DNA of 64,000 bases. Source: Benincasa hispida. Lineage: Eukaryota > Streptophyta > Magnoliopsida > Cucurbitales > Cucurbitaceae. The notes under the pieces were generated by a model. The model saw only the letters and a list, made by a program, of their open reading frames with translations, was not told where the DNA came from and searched no databases. The stretch lies in the NCBI RefSeq assembly GCF_009727055.1, contig NC_052351.1, positions 57,480,379 through 57,544,378 of the forward strand, in the 5' to 3' direction. The position numbers and the translations under genes are program-made. The first letter of the stretch is position 1. Each line of letters opens with the position of its first letter. Positions 12,284 to 23,476 of the stretch are shown here, piece by piece.

Positions 12284-13660
12284 AAACTAACGTCAAATGG
12301 CCATATTATGATTCTTCTTTCTTTCTATAATACCACAACAAAATAGCAATCTCATACTAACTTTTTTCAGGTCGTTAAACTAGCAATAACAATCAGTCAA
12401 TACATAAAGCTTAGACATGAAGGCTTTTAAACACATCTTCCATAAAACATTTAATGAAAGAACATATCTGGAGAGGACGAAGGATCCATGAATACCCATA
12501 AGGGACACAAAACCAAAACTTACATCGTAAGTCAGTCTACAAAACCTAAAAATTAGACTCTGATACCAACTGTAACGACCCAACCCCCTAGGACTTAAGT
12601 TAGGCCGTTACTAAATACATGCATGCATAGAACTTAAAATGACATTTTTTTATGGTGAAATAAATGCTAAATAAATAAGGTAAGTGCAAAATCCTTTCAT
12701 TAAATTCAAATATTAAAAACAAAAATAGGGTACCCATAAATCATAAATGATAATAAATAAGTCTGAAAACGATTCTTAATAGTAAGTTTCAAACATCAAT
12801 ACTGAAAGTTAAGAAAAACATGAAAAGAAATCTAAATCTCATGAGTGGAAGCATAAAACTAGTCCCAGTGGCTTGATCACGAATTCCGCTTATCCATCGC
12901 TAGTGCATCTCTACCCTTACCTGAAACAACAACATGAGAAAGAATGAGTATAAAATACTCAGTAAATAACCCTATTACTGGGGTCAGGTTAGGCATCTAT
13001 GTCCTCTAGATACCTACCTCTGGTGGAACATCTAAACTGTCCTAGTCCTCATGGGACACATACATACATGAAAAACTGAGTTCTATCCTACTGTAGCTAA
13101 ATTTGCCCACTACCTCTGGTGAATCTCGAAGGAAACACGATCTGGTTAATCCCGAAGGAAACACAAACTGGTGAATCCCGAAGGAAACACAAACCGGTGA
13201 ATCCCGAAGGAAACACAATATCTGGTGAATCCCGAAGGAAACAGAAACTGGTGAATCCCGAAGGAAACATAATATCTGGTGAATCCTGAAGGAAACATAA
13301 ACTGGTGAATCCCGAAGGAAACATAAACTAGTGAATCTTGAAGGAAACACAATATCTGGTGAATCCCGAAGGAAACAAAAACTAGTGAATCCCGAAGGAA
13401 ACACAAACTGGTGAATCCCAAAGGAAACACAAACTGGTGGACATTCTAACTAATCAGTAAAAATCACTATCACAATCTTGACATCACAATCTCAACATGG
13501 TTCTATAACATACATATACATCTCATCATCATGATTCTACAATATACATATAAATTTCTTCATCATAGCTTTACAACATATGTATGCATCTCATCCTCCT
13601 CAGATTCAGCAAGATCTTCAATAAAAATAATATAGTCAAATCATACTAGTATTCAAACAT
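12284..13660 (-). repeat. First copy of a 1,377-bp exact duplication (gypsy PBS and LTR start)
   Basis: Runs from AAACTAACGTCAAATGG to ATTCAAACAT and is repeated at 13662-15038 with offset 1378, with only an N (13661) between. It contains the end of the gypsy internal region, the PBS (12555-12568) and the first 1,090 bp of the LTR. All features checked in the two copies are identical, far above the similarity of the element's own two LTRs, so this is best read as unmerged contig ends. Confidence 0.93.
13116..13440. repeat. Minisatellite in gypsy LTR, 26/28-bp unit, about 12 copies
   Basis: Unit CTGGTGAATCCCGAAGGAAA followed by CACAAA (26 bp) or CACAATAT (28 bp), about twelve copies. It recurs at 14494-14818 because of the assembly duplication, and a short version with four copies lies in the 3' LTR at 8787-8890. 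Open frames rich in FPSGFTSLCFLRDSP are just translations of this repeat. Confidence 0.95.
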
Positions 13661-13661
13661 N
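13661..13661. other. Single N: scaffold join
   Basis: The only ambiguous base in the window, lying exactly between two identical 1,377-bp blocks. Confidence 0.97.
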
Positions 13662-13948
13662 AAACTAACGTCAAATGGCCATATTATGATTCTTCTTTCT
13701 TTCTATAATACCACAACAAAATAGCAATCTCATACTAACTTTTTTCAGGTCGTTAAACTAGCAATAACAATCAGTCAATACATAAAGCTTAGACATGAAG
13801 GCTTTTAAACACATCTTCCATAAAACATTTAATGAAAGAACATATCTGGAGAGGACGAAGGATCCATGAATACCCATAAGGGACACAAAACCAAAACTTA
13901 CATCGTAAGTCAGTCTACAAAACCTAAAAATTAGACTCTGATACCAAC

Positions 13949-16569
13949 TGTAACGACCCAACCCCCTAGGACTTAAGTTAGGCCGTTACTAAATACATGC
14001 ATGCATAGAACTTAAAATGACATTTTTTTATGGTGAAATAAATGCTAAATAAATAAGGTAAGTGCAAAATCCTTTCATTAAATTCAAATATTAAAAACAA
14101 AAATAGGGTACCCATAAATCATAAATGATAATAAATAAGTCTGAAAACGATTCTTAATAGTAAGTTTCAAACATCAATACTGAAAGTTAAGAAAAACATG
14201 AAAAGAAATCTAAATCTCATGAGTGGAAGCATAAAACTAGTCCCAGTGGCTTGATCACGAATTCCGCTTATCCATCGCTAGTGCATCTCTACCCTTACCT
14301 GAAACAACAACATGAGAAAGAATGAGTATAAAATACTCAGTAAATAACCCTATTACTGGGGTCAGGTTAGGCATCTATGTCCTCTAGATACCTACCTCTG
14401 GTGGAACATCTAAACTGTCCTAGTCCTCATGGGACACATACATACATGAAAAACTGAGTTCTATCCTACTGTAGCTAAATTTGCCCACTACCTCTGGTGA
14501 ATCTCGAAGGAAACACGATCTGGTTAATCCCGAAGGAAACACAAACTGGTGAATCCCGAAGGAAACACAAACCGGTGAATCCCGAAGGAAACACAATATC
14601 TGGTGAATCCCGAAGGAAACAGAAACTGGTGAATCCCGAAGGAAACATAATATCTGGTGAATCCTGAAGGAAACATAAACTGGTGAATCCCGAAGGAAAC
14701 ATAAACTAGTGAATCTTGAAGGAAACACAATATCTGGTGAATCCCGAAGGAAACAAAAACTAGTGAATCCCGAAGGAAACACAAACTGGTGAATCCCAAA
14801 GGAAACACAAACTGGTGGACATTCTAACTAATCAGTAAAAATCACTATCACAATCTTGACATCACAATCTCAACATGGTTCTATAACATACATATACATC
14901 TCATCATCATGATTCTACAATATACATATAAATTTCTTCATCATAGCTTTACAACATATGTATGCATCTCATCCTCCTCAGATTCAGCAAGATCTTCAAT
15001 AAAAATAATATAGTCAAATCATACTAGTATTCAAACATCTCTATGCGCAACTAGACTTTTAAACTCTCATATCAGCAAGGCATACATAAACATCAAACTA
15101 TCAATATATCCTCAGTAAATCATATTTGTCAATTCCTGACTCTAGTCATTTCCAACCTCAGTCAATGAAGGCAGTCATAAATATCATGCTAACTAATAAT
15201 CCTCAATAAATCATAATTATCATTGTCGGGCACTAGGCCAGTTTCAATAGTAAGATTACTTACCTCAACTTGGTAAAAAACGCAAAACAAAATCTTCTTA
15301 GAACTTCTTTAGCACACTTGAATCAACCTAAAGTTGTGGCTTGGTCCAAGAAAAATTCCTGCTTTGCATCTTGATTGGCTATTGCCAGAGAAGACATCTA
15401 TGTTATACCGATTTAATTAGTCAATCTGATCATGAATTAAATCCAAAATCAATAACTTAATTTTCCCACTATTACTCTCAATCCAAAAGAATAACCATCC
15501 AACAACTTACAAAACTTACCGATCTTCACCAATTTTCTGCAAAACAAAATGGTCTCTAGCTTGATGTCAATGCCTCAAAACTTCCAAACCTTGAATCTAA
15601 GTTTCAAACCAAAGAGAGGTTACTAATTTAACCCAAAATCAAAGGGGTGAACTTTACCTCCCAAATTATAAGGAAAATAAGTCTTACCTAAGGTTTTCTT
15701 CAAAATTTTGACAAAGATCGGGGCAATGGTGGCCGACGGCGCGTCGACTTGTGGCTGCCATAGATAGGTAGCATGTGTTACTGTCGGACGACATAAATTG
15801 TTTAGGCTAGCAGTTGGTAGTGATAGTCTTACATGAGGAGGGTTTGCGAGAGTGGGAGAGAAGGGGAATTTCTAGTTTACAGATTTTATTCAGCAGTGAT
15901 TACGAACAACCGTTCAAAATGAAACTCTATATGTCTTGAACAGATTGACCAAATTTGAGCACGATCCAACGGTTCAAACTCTGGCAATCTACAATTTTGT
16001 GGAAGTTGTTGCTGAAAAACTGAATTGCTTTCTCATCAACTTTTGACCTCTTTTCACTCTCATTTAATTTCGAAAAAATCTCAATTCTTTTATTTTTTTT
16101 TCAAATTTTGAAAAGATAAATAAAATATTTTATCACCATATCTCCAAAATCTCCAAAGATTCTATTAAATTTAGAAATCAGTTGACTTTTCAAATTATCT
16201 TAATTTAGGCTTCAAAAAACAAAAATTAAATGGCATAAGATCCATCAATTTGATACAAATATTAAATCCTTCCAAATATTTAAATCAATTCAAAACCATA
16301 TGAAATTAATTATCTCTTTTAATTTTTTTTAAGTTGACCCTAAAATCTAAAATCAAACGGAAGCAAAATTCAATTTTTTCAAGATAATCAGTTCAAATAT
16401 CTAATCAATTAAATTCAATTTAACCAATAAAAGTTTTTCAATTATTTCAATTTAACCCCAATTTTCCAAATGAAAGGAAAATTTGAACTCAATAATTTTA
16501 GATAATTAATTTAAAACTCAATAATTTTAGATAATTAACTTAAATTTTCTTGAAATTCGGGATGTTACA
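13949..16569 (-). repeat. Gypsy chromovirus 5' LTR (2,621 bp)
   Basis: Minus-strand start TGTAACATCCCG at 16569 and end at 13949, followed on minus by TTGGTATCAGAGTCT, an iMet-tRNA PBS. It contains the 26/28-bp minisatellite (14494-14818), a block absent from the 3' LTR (about 14820-15745), and a 29-bp tandem duplication at 16486-16543 that the 3' LTR has only once. Confidence 0.88.
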
Positions 16570-17075
16570 GATGGTCACTCTTAGATCCTAAGAAAAGTCA
16601 CTCTAGAATTAGCTTGATCAAAACTAAACAAATTAATTAATTTAAACATCAAATCTAAAGCAAGATTTGAAAGAAAAAGATAATACCAAAGGGTTGGATA
16701 AGCATAAGATTTTTTATTATGGATAATCTGTGTTTTGAAGAGCATTACAAGCCATTTTATAGGCCAAATGGTCATGGATAAACCAAGAAACTCAAAAGTA
16801 CTTCAAATAAAATTAATTGCAAATTGTAGAACATAACACCTAGAAACTTGAAACTTAATTGCTTACTAAATTATAAGTCAAAATGCAAAACTAGAAATGT
16901 AGAAAGTCTTCAAATTGCCTTTAATATCTCCTCTAGAAGATGGAAAAGTAGATGTGCACGTTTGACAAGGTTTGACATCACATTTTCCTATGCAGTGTAC
17001 ACTTGAAAATATTTTCTTCACAAGATTTGCACACTTTTTTTACCACCGTGTCATCTTCCAAACTATAGGAATTTT
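16570..17075 (-). mobile_element. LTR-like fragment of an older element, host of the gypsy and copia insertions
   Basis: Joining across the two insertions (8240 to 16575, and 17075 to 43610) gives one older minus-strand sequence. On minus it shows a GCCTATAAAATGG TATA box near 16755 and an AT-rich downstream part typical of a short LTR. No protein is supported. Its proposed partners are the PBS-like site at 8118-8131 on one side and the pol tail at 43707-43815 on the other. Confidence 0.4.
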
Positions 17076-18754
17076 TTAAGAAACTCTTATACAAGAGTAC
17101 ATATGAATAGAAAGGGGTCTTTCCAATTCATTATGACAGAAGTGAACAACTATCATATAGTCGGGTGCCTGATTGTTTAGGCAAGGTATACGATCGTGTA
17201 AGAAAAGCTAATCAATCATCTATACGATCGTTTAGTAAAGCTCGGGCACTAAGCGATCGTTTAGTTAAATCTAAGTGATCGTTTAGAGAAACGCGCGTAG
17301 GTGTATGCGGTCGTTTAGTAAGCTGTCTCTATCGCATAGGATCTGCAAATACTTAGTGATGGAAAAACTACACGCAGTGAGCAAATTATTCGACCCTCTT
17401 GTAAAATGAAAACAATTTTCATTTTATTCTTCAGTTACAAAAACTAAATTGAACATCCCACTAACACATGATTTCAAAGAAAACGCCGGTCAATTATCTC
17501 ATAATTGTCCAATTAATAAAATAATAAATATAACCATATTATATTCATAACCTATAGTTTGTTATCATATATCAACCATAGTGTTTTTTCCTCTACTTGA
17601 TATAAACCATATTTATATCCAATTTCCTCCAAATTAATGTATCTCATACATTTAGTCAATCATATCATATATAATTGAACTCCCTCTTGTCAATTTGAAC
17701 ATTTCAAACTGACTCAAAAACTGATTCTCAACTTGTATCCAAGCTACCAAGGGGACCTTATGGACCTATGGCTCGAAGCTCCAACGGTACGTGAATAATT
17801 GACTAAACTCTTTAGCCACGAGATCCACCATCCGTTAACTTCCAGGCATTTCACTAAAAAATCTTCTTACCACAAATATATTTCTGTGTCTATCAGATAT
17901 AACCAATCATGAGTACGATAATCCTTCACAGATGCTCGTAAGTACAGCTAGGCCAATTTACCGCTTTGCCCTTGTAGTTACATCTCACTCCTTAAGTACC
18001 ACTGATCCCTCTAATGAACAATACAACATAGTTCAACTATAAGTGAACATCTCTCAGGCTATAAAAAGGTGTGTGGCACCACATCGTTCAAGCCTAGGGA
18101 TCAACGCTTAAGGGAGCTATCTATCTACTTACCCCTGCTTCGAGGAAGAATTGAATTCGATCTTGTGTAGCTGAGTTCTCAGCTCCTAAATCAAACGAAT
18201 CCCCAAAGTGGTAGGTTTGAGTTGGCGGCCTGGCCACTGCACCCATGCAAATCAAAGGACTGCCCTCAATGGCAGGAGTTTCCAACTTGCCCAGGATTAA
18301 GGTCATGTTACCTATGGTCATCCTAGTGAAGTGAAGTCTCTGTCATGAACGGTAATATATAACGAGATGCTAACACTTCGTGGTCAGGTCTTATACAAAC
18401 TCTTTTGTATAGGACGCCCTTGCTCGCACATCCCCACATGAATGATCAGGATCAGACCATCTGTAGCGAGTCACAACACTTGTAACTTGTTCCACAAAGC
18501 GGGCCGCATCCGTAGTGCAACCAAGAAAAGGTTTCCCTCCTATATCCATATACTACAAACCATTTTGGTTATCTCTTAAGACATGATCTACTTGTATGTC
18601 ACCACATACATGCTTAAGTTACATAAAAACAACCAGAGATTTTAGTTTATTGGTTTGTGATAAAGAAAATAAAACATCCAATGTGCAAAGTCAAGAAGTG
18701 CAAAATGTGTTTACAAACTACAGGACACGAGACTTTAGGGCATCATCCCCAATA
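17076..18754 (-). repeat. Copia-1 3' LTR of the nested element
   Basis: Minus start TATTGGGGATGATGCCC (canonical TGTTGGGG) at 18754; minus end GAGTTTCTTAA at 17076, against GAGTTCCTTCA in better copies. It lacks about 0.4 kb present in its partner LTR just inside the end (between 17128 and 17131), and it keeps the cluster of CGATCG-containing repeats (17160-17330). Confidence 0.88.
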
Positions 18755-19049
18755 ATCTCCCACTTGTCCTAAAGCGAGTGGGGTGTACAAAACTAGTACA
18801 AAACTAGTACAAAACAATAAACTAGGGCACTAAGGCCTAGTACAAGAAAACCTCCCACTTGCCCTAGTCCAGTCGCGGGTGGTCCCGTAGACCTATGCTC
18901 TGAAGGTGACCCTCAAACACTGTAACCATGAGAGCCTTCATAAACAGGTTAGTAACGTTGTGCTCCGAAGCAATCTTCGTGACGATCACATCCCCTCGAT
19001 GCACTATCTTGTGGATCAGGTGATACTTCCGCTCTATGTGTTTGTCGCG
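18755..19049 (-). pseudogene. Copia-1 RNase H C-terminal end and polypurine tract
   Basis: On minus, an RDKHIERKYHLI motif (end of copia RNase H) begins at the Athila insertion boundary at 19049 and the frame runs to the 3' end of pol. The purine tract GGACAAGTGGGAGAT directly precedes the 3' LTR. The sequence continues across the inserted Athila nest at 31985, where SKDPRSHK is encoded. Confidence 0.8.
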
Positions 19050-20709
19050 TGATGCGTTGTTAATGTGATGAAATAATGGCGTTTATAGCGATGGTGGTGT
19101 ATGCATTGTGCATGCAAGTTTTCCTAGCAAAATACAAGTATAAATCCTACTAGGTTGCCTGGTAAGCCCAGGGTCGAACACAGGGACTAAAGAAACAATA
19201 TGCGACGGTGATTTCAAATTTCTTTGCGGTAACAAATAAAACAATGAGTTGGATGGTATGTTTGTTCAAGGTATAGATTCTATGCGGCAGAATTGAGAAA
19301 AGAGTTAATAACAGCGAAAGTTACAATGAGTATGTGGGGGAACGGTTTGAGAAAGGATTTAGTTAGCGCTTTCTGAGATTGCGTTCAAGCTATGCGATCA
19401 TGCTACATACACACAATAGCAATTCATCTTCTAATGTAAATGCCATAGCTCCTATTTCTAGGATGAATGCGATGTATGCAATGATGTCGATAGGACTTAT
19501 TCCTAAGTCTCTATTCTTGTTTATGCAATGATGAATGATGCACACATATATAAGGTGACCGCATACTATCATATCCTATCCCTAGGGTGCAAGCGATGCG
19601 TTAATAGCAAACAAAACTTATTCCTAAGTTTCTATCTCTTGATTATGTGGTTCTAATCTGACTCTCCCGAGTCTAGATTCTAATCTGACTTTCCCAAGCC
19701 TAGATTCTATCCTTAGACCACCCTCTCGAGCATCTCTAAAGGACGAATGATGCATATATAATACAAGATGATCGCATAAAGTGAAGATCTCAGGTTATGC
19801 TAGCTAAGTACTTCTCAACCCATTCGATAGTTTGGTTATTCATGTGTAATGTAAAGAGAGTAAACAGATGTAGAGATGTAAATTCCATTTTATAAATAAG
19901 ATCAGAAAACAGAATGACAATGGAAAATAGGGATGGAAAGCCTGGTAGCAATGCCTTGCTTCCTAAGGCTTTTACATTGAGTTTTTCTCTACTCTACCCA
20001 AAAGAATGTTCTTGCTTCCGCAAGAGTCGGCCCTCTCTCCATTCTCAATGCTTCCCGTCACTCTTCCGAGCTAACCAGGACGATCTTTCGGCATATTCTC
20101 TCTTCACTCGCCTCCGCCTTCTAAATATGTAAAATTACAGACTACCAGTATCTATGTATATGGTGAAGAAGAACTCTAATTTTTGAATAGCGGAACCCCT
20201 TTAATGAAGATGGCCTTTGGTATTTATAGAGCTTCAAGGTGGAGAGCTTTTCTCTCAAATGATTGCACTGATGGTATGTCATTAATTCTCTGTCTGATGC
20301 GCCGTTTAATTGTCATCGAAAAGTTGAGTGAACTTGCTACAGTGTGTCGTTAATGGCTTGTCAACTTAATTCGGATTCGACTGTCATCAACTTTCTCTCC
20401 CGTCGTGATTTATTAAGCTTCCACCTTGATGCGCCGTCTCTATGCGGCCACCATACGATCGCATAGCTTTGCGGCCGCAATCTTCTAATGCGCTCGGACG
20501 CTGAATTCCTTGGATCACAATTCTGCCTTGCGCCAACGCATTTTCCTACACAAAATACGTAAATTAGGTGTTTTAATGTAATGGACATATGTGATCGCAA
20601 TGTTCTCAACTTAATGTTTTTGGTCACGATTTTACATATTTTTGCCGTCGCAATCCTACATTTTTTTATATCTTTGCGATGTAATAACGTGCATTTATGC
20701 TCGTTATCA
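19050..20709 (-). repeat. Athila-like LTR (3' LTR of element A)
   Basis: 1,660 bp, minus start TGATAACGAGCATAAATGC at 20709, minus end AACAACGCATCA at 19050. TATA box TATAAATA on minus at 20221-20228, preceded by GAAGCTC, marks the likely transcription start region. Closely related LTRs are at 27199-28863, 30307-31984 and 32780-34396. Confidence 0.9.
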
Positions 20710-20752
20710 CACCCCCAAATTTAAAACAATGCTTGTCCTCAAGCCCGTTATC
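20710..20752 (-). other. Polypurine tract and last bases of element A internal region
   Basis: On minus: GGGCTTGAGGACAAGCATTG, then AAATTTGGGGGTG, directly before the LTR. This is the same arrangement as at 27165-27198 on plus. The sequence then switches near 20750 to the truncated LTR of element B. Confidence 0.8.
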
Positions 20753-20987
20753 CGTCGCCTTATTTATTTCTTTTTCATCAACGCAATAACACACCCACAC
20801 TTTATTTATTTAACTGGTTGCCACAAGTTTTCATAAAAATCACCAACACATCTATTTTCACAAGTCCCTGTGTTCGACCCTAGACTTACCAGGAAACTCA
20901 GTGGGATTTACACTTAAATTCCGCTGGGGAAACTTGAGTGCACAACGCAATCCATCAATGCATATCATCCATATTTTCGACACATCA
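20753..20987 (+). repeat. Truncated 5' LTR of Athila-like element B
   Basis: Matches the last part of the 27199-28863 LTR from CCTTATTTA(T/C)TTCTTTTTC onward. Its end is altered: ATATTTTCGACACATCA where the 3' LTR has ATATTTTCATTCAATAAAA and then ATGCATCA. Confidence 0.8.
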
Positions 20988-20993
20988 AGTTTT

Positions 20994-21011
20994 TGGCGCC
21001 GTTGCCGGGGA
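20994..21011 (+). other. Primer-binding site, Asp-tRNA type
   Basis: TGGCGCCGTTGCCGGGGA, 18 bases, complementary to the 3' end of plant Asp tRNA, the primer used by Athila elements. It starts a few bases after the LTR end. Confidence 0.9.
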
Positions 21012-21059
21012 CTTTGGTAAAATAGTTGTTAACAGTAATTTTTGTGATTTCTTTGCAGA

Positions 21060-22376
21060 ACTCTCAATCTCTGGCAAACTACGACCCGGAGATTGAGAAA
21101 ATATTTCGAAGGAGACTAAGAGACCGCCAACAGCTACCACAATCTAACAAAGAAGAGATGGCAGAGCACCAAATGATAATAATGTCATGGTGAATCTGAT
21201 TCTGTTGGCAAACGATCGCAATAGGCCCATTAGGGACTATGCATTGCCAAACCTCTATGATTTATCTCCGAGAAACATGAGGCTTGCCCTCGACGAAATC
21301 AGATTCGAGATGAAACCGATGATGCTGCAGATGAACCAGACTATAGGTCAATTCGGAGGAAGGCGTGGCGAGGATTTGCACGCCCGCCTCCAAAGTTTTA
21401 TTGAAATCTGCAATACTTTTGTGTTCCCGAACATCTCTACTGAAGAAGTTCGACTAACATTGTAACCATTTTCTCTCTGTGATCAGGCTAGGAAATGGGC
21501 TTATTCGCTCGAACCAGAAGAGATTACTTCTTGGGAGCAGGTAGTGGAGAAATTCATGAAAAAGTATTTTCCACCTATCGAGAATGCAAGACGAAGAAAT
21601 TACTAATTTTGAACAAGATATGGACAAATCGCTCAGCGATGCTTGGGCGAAGTTTAAAAGGTTGGTCCGAGATTGTCTGCATAATGGGCTACCAGACTGC
21701 CTTCAAATGGAAATTTTCTATCACGGTTTGCATCCTGCTTCGCAGACCGCTGCCAATGCGGCAGCCGCTGGTGGTTTGCTTGATAAAACTTACGAGAAGG
21801 CGAAGAATATTCTGGACCACATCTCCAAGAACCATGAAGATTGAAGGGAAAGTGACCAGAGATTGAGACTCAAAGATTTCGACGCAAATAACGGTGCCAT
21901 TGTTTCGTTACAAAACCAAATGACCGCAACGATGAATTTGATTCAAGGAATGGCGATCAGCAGCCCAACACTGCAAGGTGGGAAAATTAACGCAATTAGT
22001 AAAAACCCCACAAGGTGTGCGACTTGCGATGATGGGCATGCGATGGAAGATTGCCCGCAAAATCCACAGTCTATATATTTTGCAAAGAATAATCCCTTTT
22101 CAAACACTTACAACCTGGGGTGGAGAAACCACCCCAATTTTGCTTGGAAGAATGAACAAAAAAATTTTCAATCTATGGCGCAAAAAGAAGGGCCACTAGG
22201 ATTCTTCCAATGCAACAACGGTCAACAGAGCAACCAAGAAAGTAGCTCACAACAACCAATGCAATCTTCTTCTCTAGAGAGCCTATTGAAGCAATATATA
22301 GAGAAAAATGAGACAGTGCTTCAAAATCAGGCTACGTCTATCTGCAACCTAGAATTGCAAATGGGTTAGATTGCGA
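21060..22376 (+). pseudogene. Athila-like gag (element B)
   Basis: In order: an ANYDPEIEKIFRRRLRD opening near 21080; NRPIRDYALPNLYDLSP (21210-21270); the retrotransposon gag core, with RKWAYSLEPEEITSWEQ readable across frames near 21490-21540; and a nucleic-acid-binding knuckle CATCDDGHAMEDC near 22017-22055, followed by NPFSNTYNLGWRNHPNFAWKN. The knuckle has spacing C-X2-C-X3-H-X4-C, one short of the standard C-X2-C-X4-H-X4-C. A stop near 21463, a frame change near 21590 and a stop at 21842 break it. Its job in an active element would be to form the particle and bind the RNA. Confidence 0.85.
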
Positions 22377-22468
22377 ATGAGCTAAAAAGCAGACCGTAAG
22401 GGGCATTGCGAAGTTCAACCAAGCTTCTACGCAACCCAGGGGGATCAGGTAAGGAGTAATGTCAAGTT

Positions 22469-23476
22469 GTGACATTGCGCAGTGGAAAGACTATGGAGGG
22501 AGAAAAGAATGATCAGAGTAGAATAACTTCCATCGTAACTGAGCCCAAGATTGGGGTAATGCAAGAAGAAGAAAGAGAAAATGAAGCAGTGGAACCTGAG
22601 GTTGTGTCGACCTCAAAGTCAAATGAAACAGGAACCGTGAAAGTCCAGTTACCATCTTTCCCTCAGAGGTTAAGAAAGAAGAAAAACGAAGAGGTACAGT
22701 ACCAACACTTCTTATCTATGTTAAAGCAACTACATGTTAACATCCCTTTCAGTGGAGCGATTGAGAAAATGCCTGCATATGCCAAGTTTCTAAAGGACAT
22801 GGTAACTAAGAAGAGAGGCGCTGGAAAATTTGCCATGGTGGCATTAATGCAGAGTTCCAAATCTATTATTCCATCGAAGATGAGCGATCCTAGGAGCTTA
22901 ACTATTCCTTGCTCCATATGAGGACTCTATATTGAGCAAGCCCTGTGTGACTTGGGGGCCAGCATAAATTTGATGCCGCTGTCAATCTTTCGACAATTAA
23001 ATGTGGGGCAACTTGTGCCCACATCCGTGACTCTCCAATTGGCTAATAGATCTTTGGTTCATCCAGAAGGTAAGGTGAAGGACATGCTGATCACGATTGA
23101 TAAATTTATTTTGCAAGCTGACTTTATCATCCTAGATTATGAGGTCGACAAGGATGTACCCATCATTTTGGGGCGACCTTTTCTATCAACGGGTCGAGCT
23201 CAAATTGATGTGCACAAGGGAGAAATTGTTTTGAGCATAAACGAAAAGAAGCTCAAATTTAATATAATTCGTGCCATGAAATTCCCGGTCGAGAAAGATC
23301 TACAAGATTCTGACGATGACCTGAATTTGATTGAAGAAGAAAAATTTGATGAAGAGTGTGAAGAAGAGGATGCCAACGTATTCGTAGCTGCCTGCAATGC
23401 GATCGTAGCTAAAACAAACAAAGAAGAAGGAATGATCGCAATGCAAGAAACGTCACTGGATGGCGTATCTACATAG
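22469..23476 (+). pseudogene. Athila-like protease region (element B)
   Basis: Begins with the VTLRSGK motif that marks the start of the Athila protease region, passes through an acidic linker and the QHFLSMLKQLHVNIPF block, then the aspartic protease core ALCDLGASINLMP just after an in-frame TGA at 22919. The core continues with QLANRSLVHPEGKV and VPIILGRPFLSTGRA. The usual active site triad in this group is D-L/S-G, and D-L-G is retained here. The C-terminal end runs directly into RT in another frame near 23455, so the normal spacer and RT N-terminus are deleted. Confidence 0.85.

Larger units (their letters stand above)
8241..16569 (-). mobile_element. Ty3/gypsy chromovirus, minus strand, with GATGG target duplication
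   Basis: Two LTRs in the same orientation bound the element: 8241-9715 (3' LTR) and 13949-16569 (5' LTR). On minus each starts TGTAACATCCCGAATTT and ends GGGTCGTTA(C/T)A. A 5-bp target duplication, GATGG, flanks it perfectly (8236-8240 and 16570-16574). A polypurine tract (CTTAAGAAGGGAAGAA, minus, 9716-9731) lies beside the 3' LTR and an iMet-type PBS (12555-12568, repeated at 13933-13946) beside the 5' LTR. A chromodomain remnant adjoins the 3' LTR. The internal part is only about 2.9 kb and lacks recognisable gag-RT, so it is internally deleted or very decayed. Its 5' end is inflated by an assembly duplication. Confidence 0.9.

Noticed and set aside
13042..13430. Several overlapping minus-strand open frames rich in FPSGFTSLCFLRDSP
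   Set aside because: They are read-through of the 26/28-bp minisatellite in three frames; the repeat, not a protein, explains them. The same holds at 14420-14808.
13116..13440. Regular repeats with short variable parts, resembling a CRISPR array
   Set aside because: There are no unique spacers; the units are head-to-tail with two-base length variants, in a plant LTR.
20994..21011. tRNA-like sequence
   Set aside because: It is only the 18-base complement of a tRNA 3' end, a primer-binding site; no cloverleaf can be formed with the flanks. The same applies to 41490-41502 and 12555-12568.
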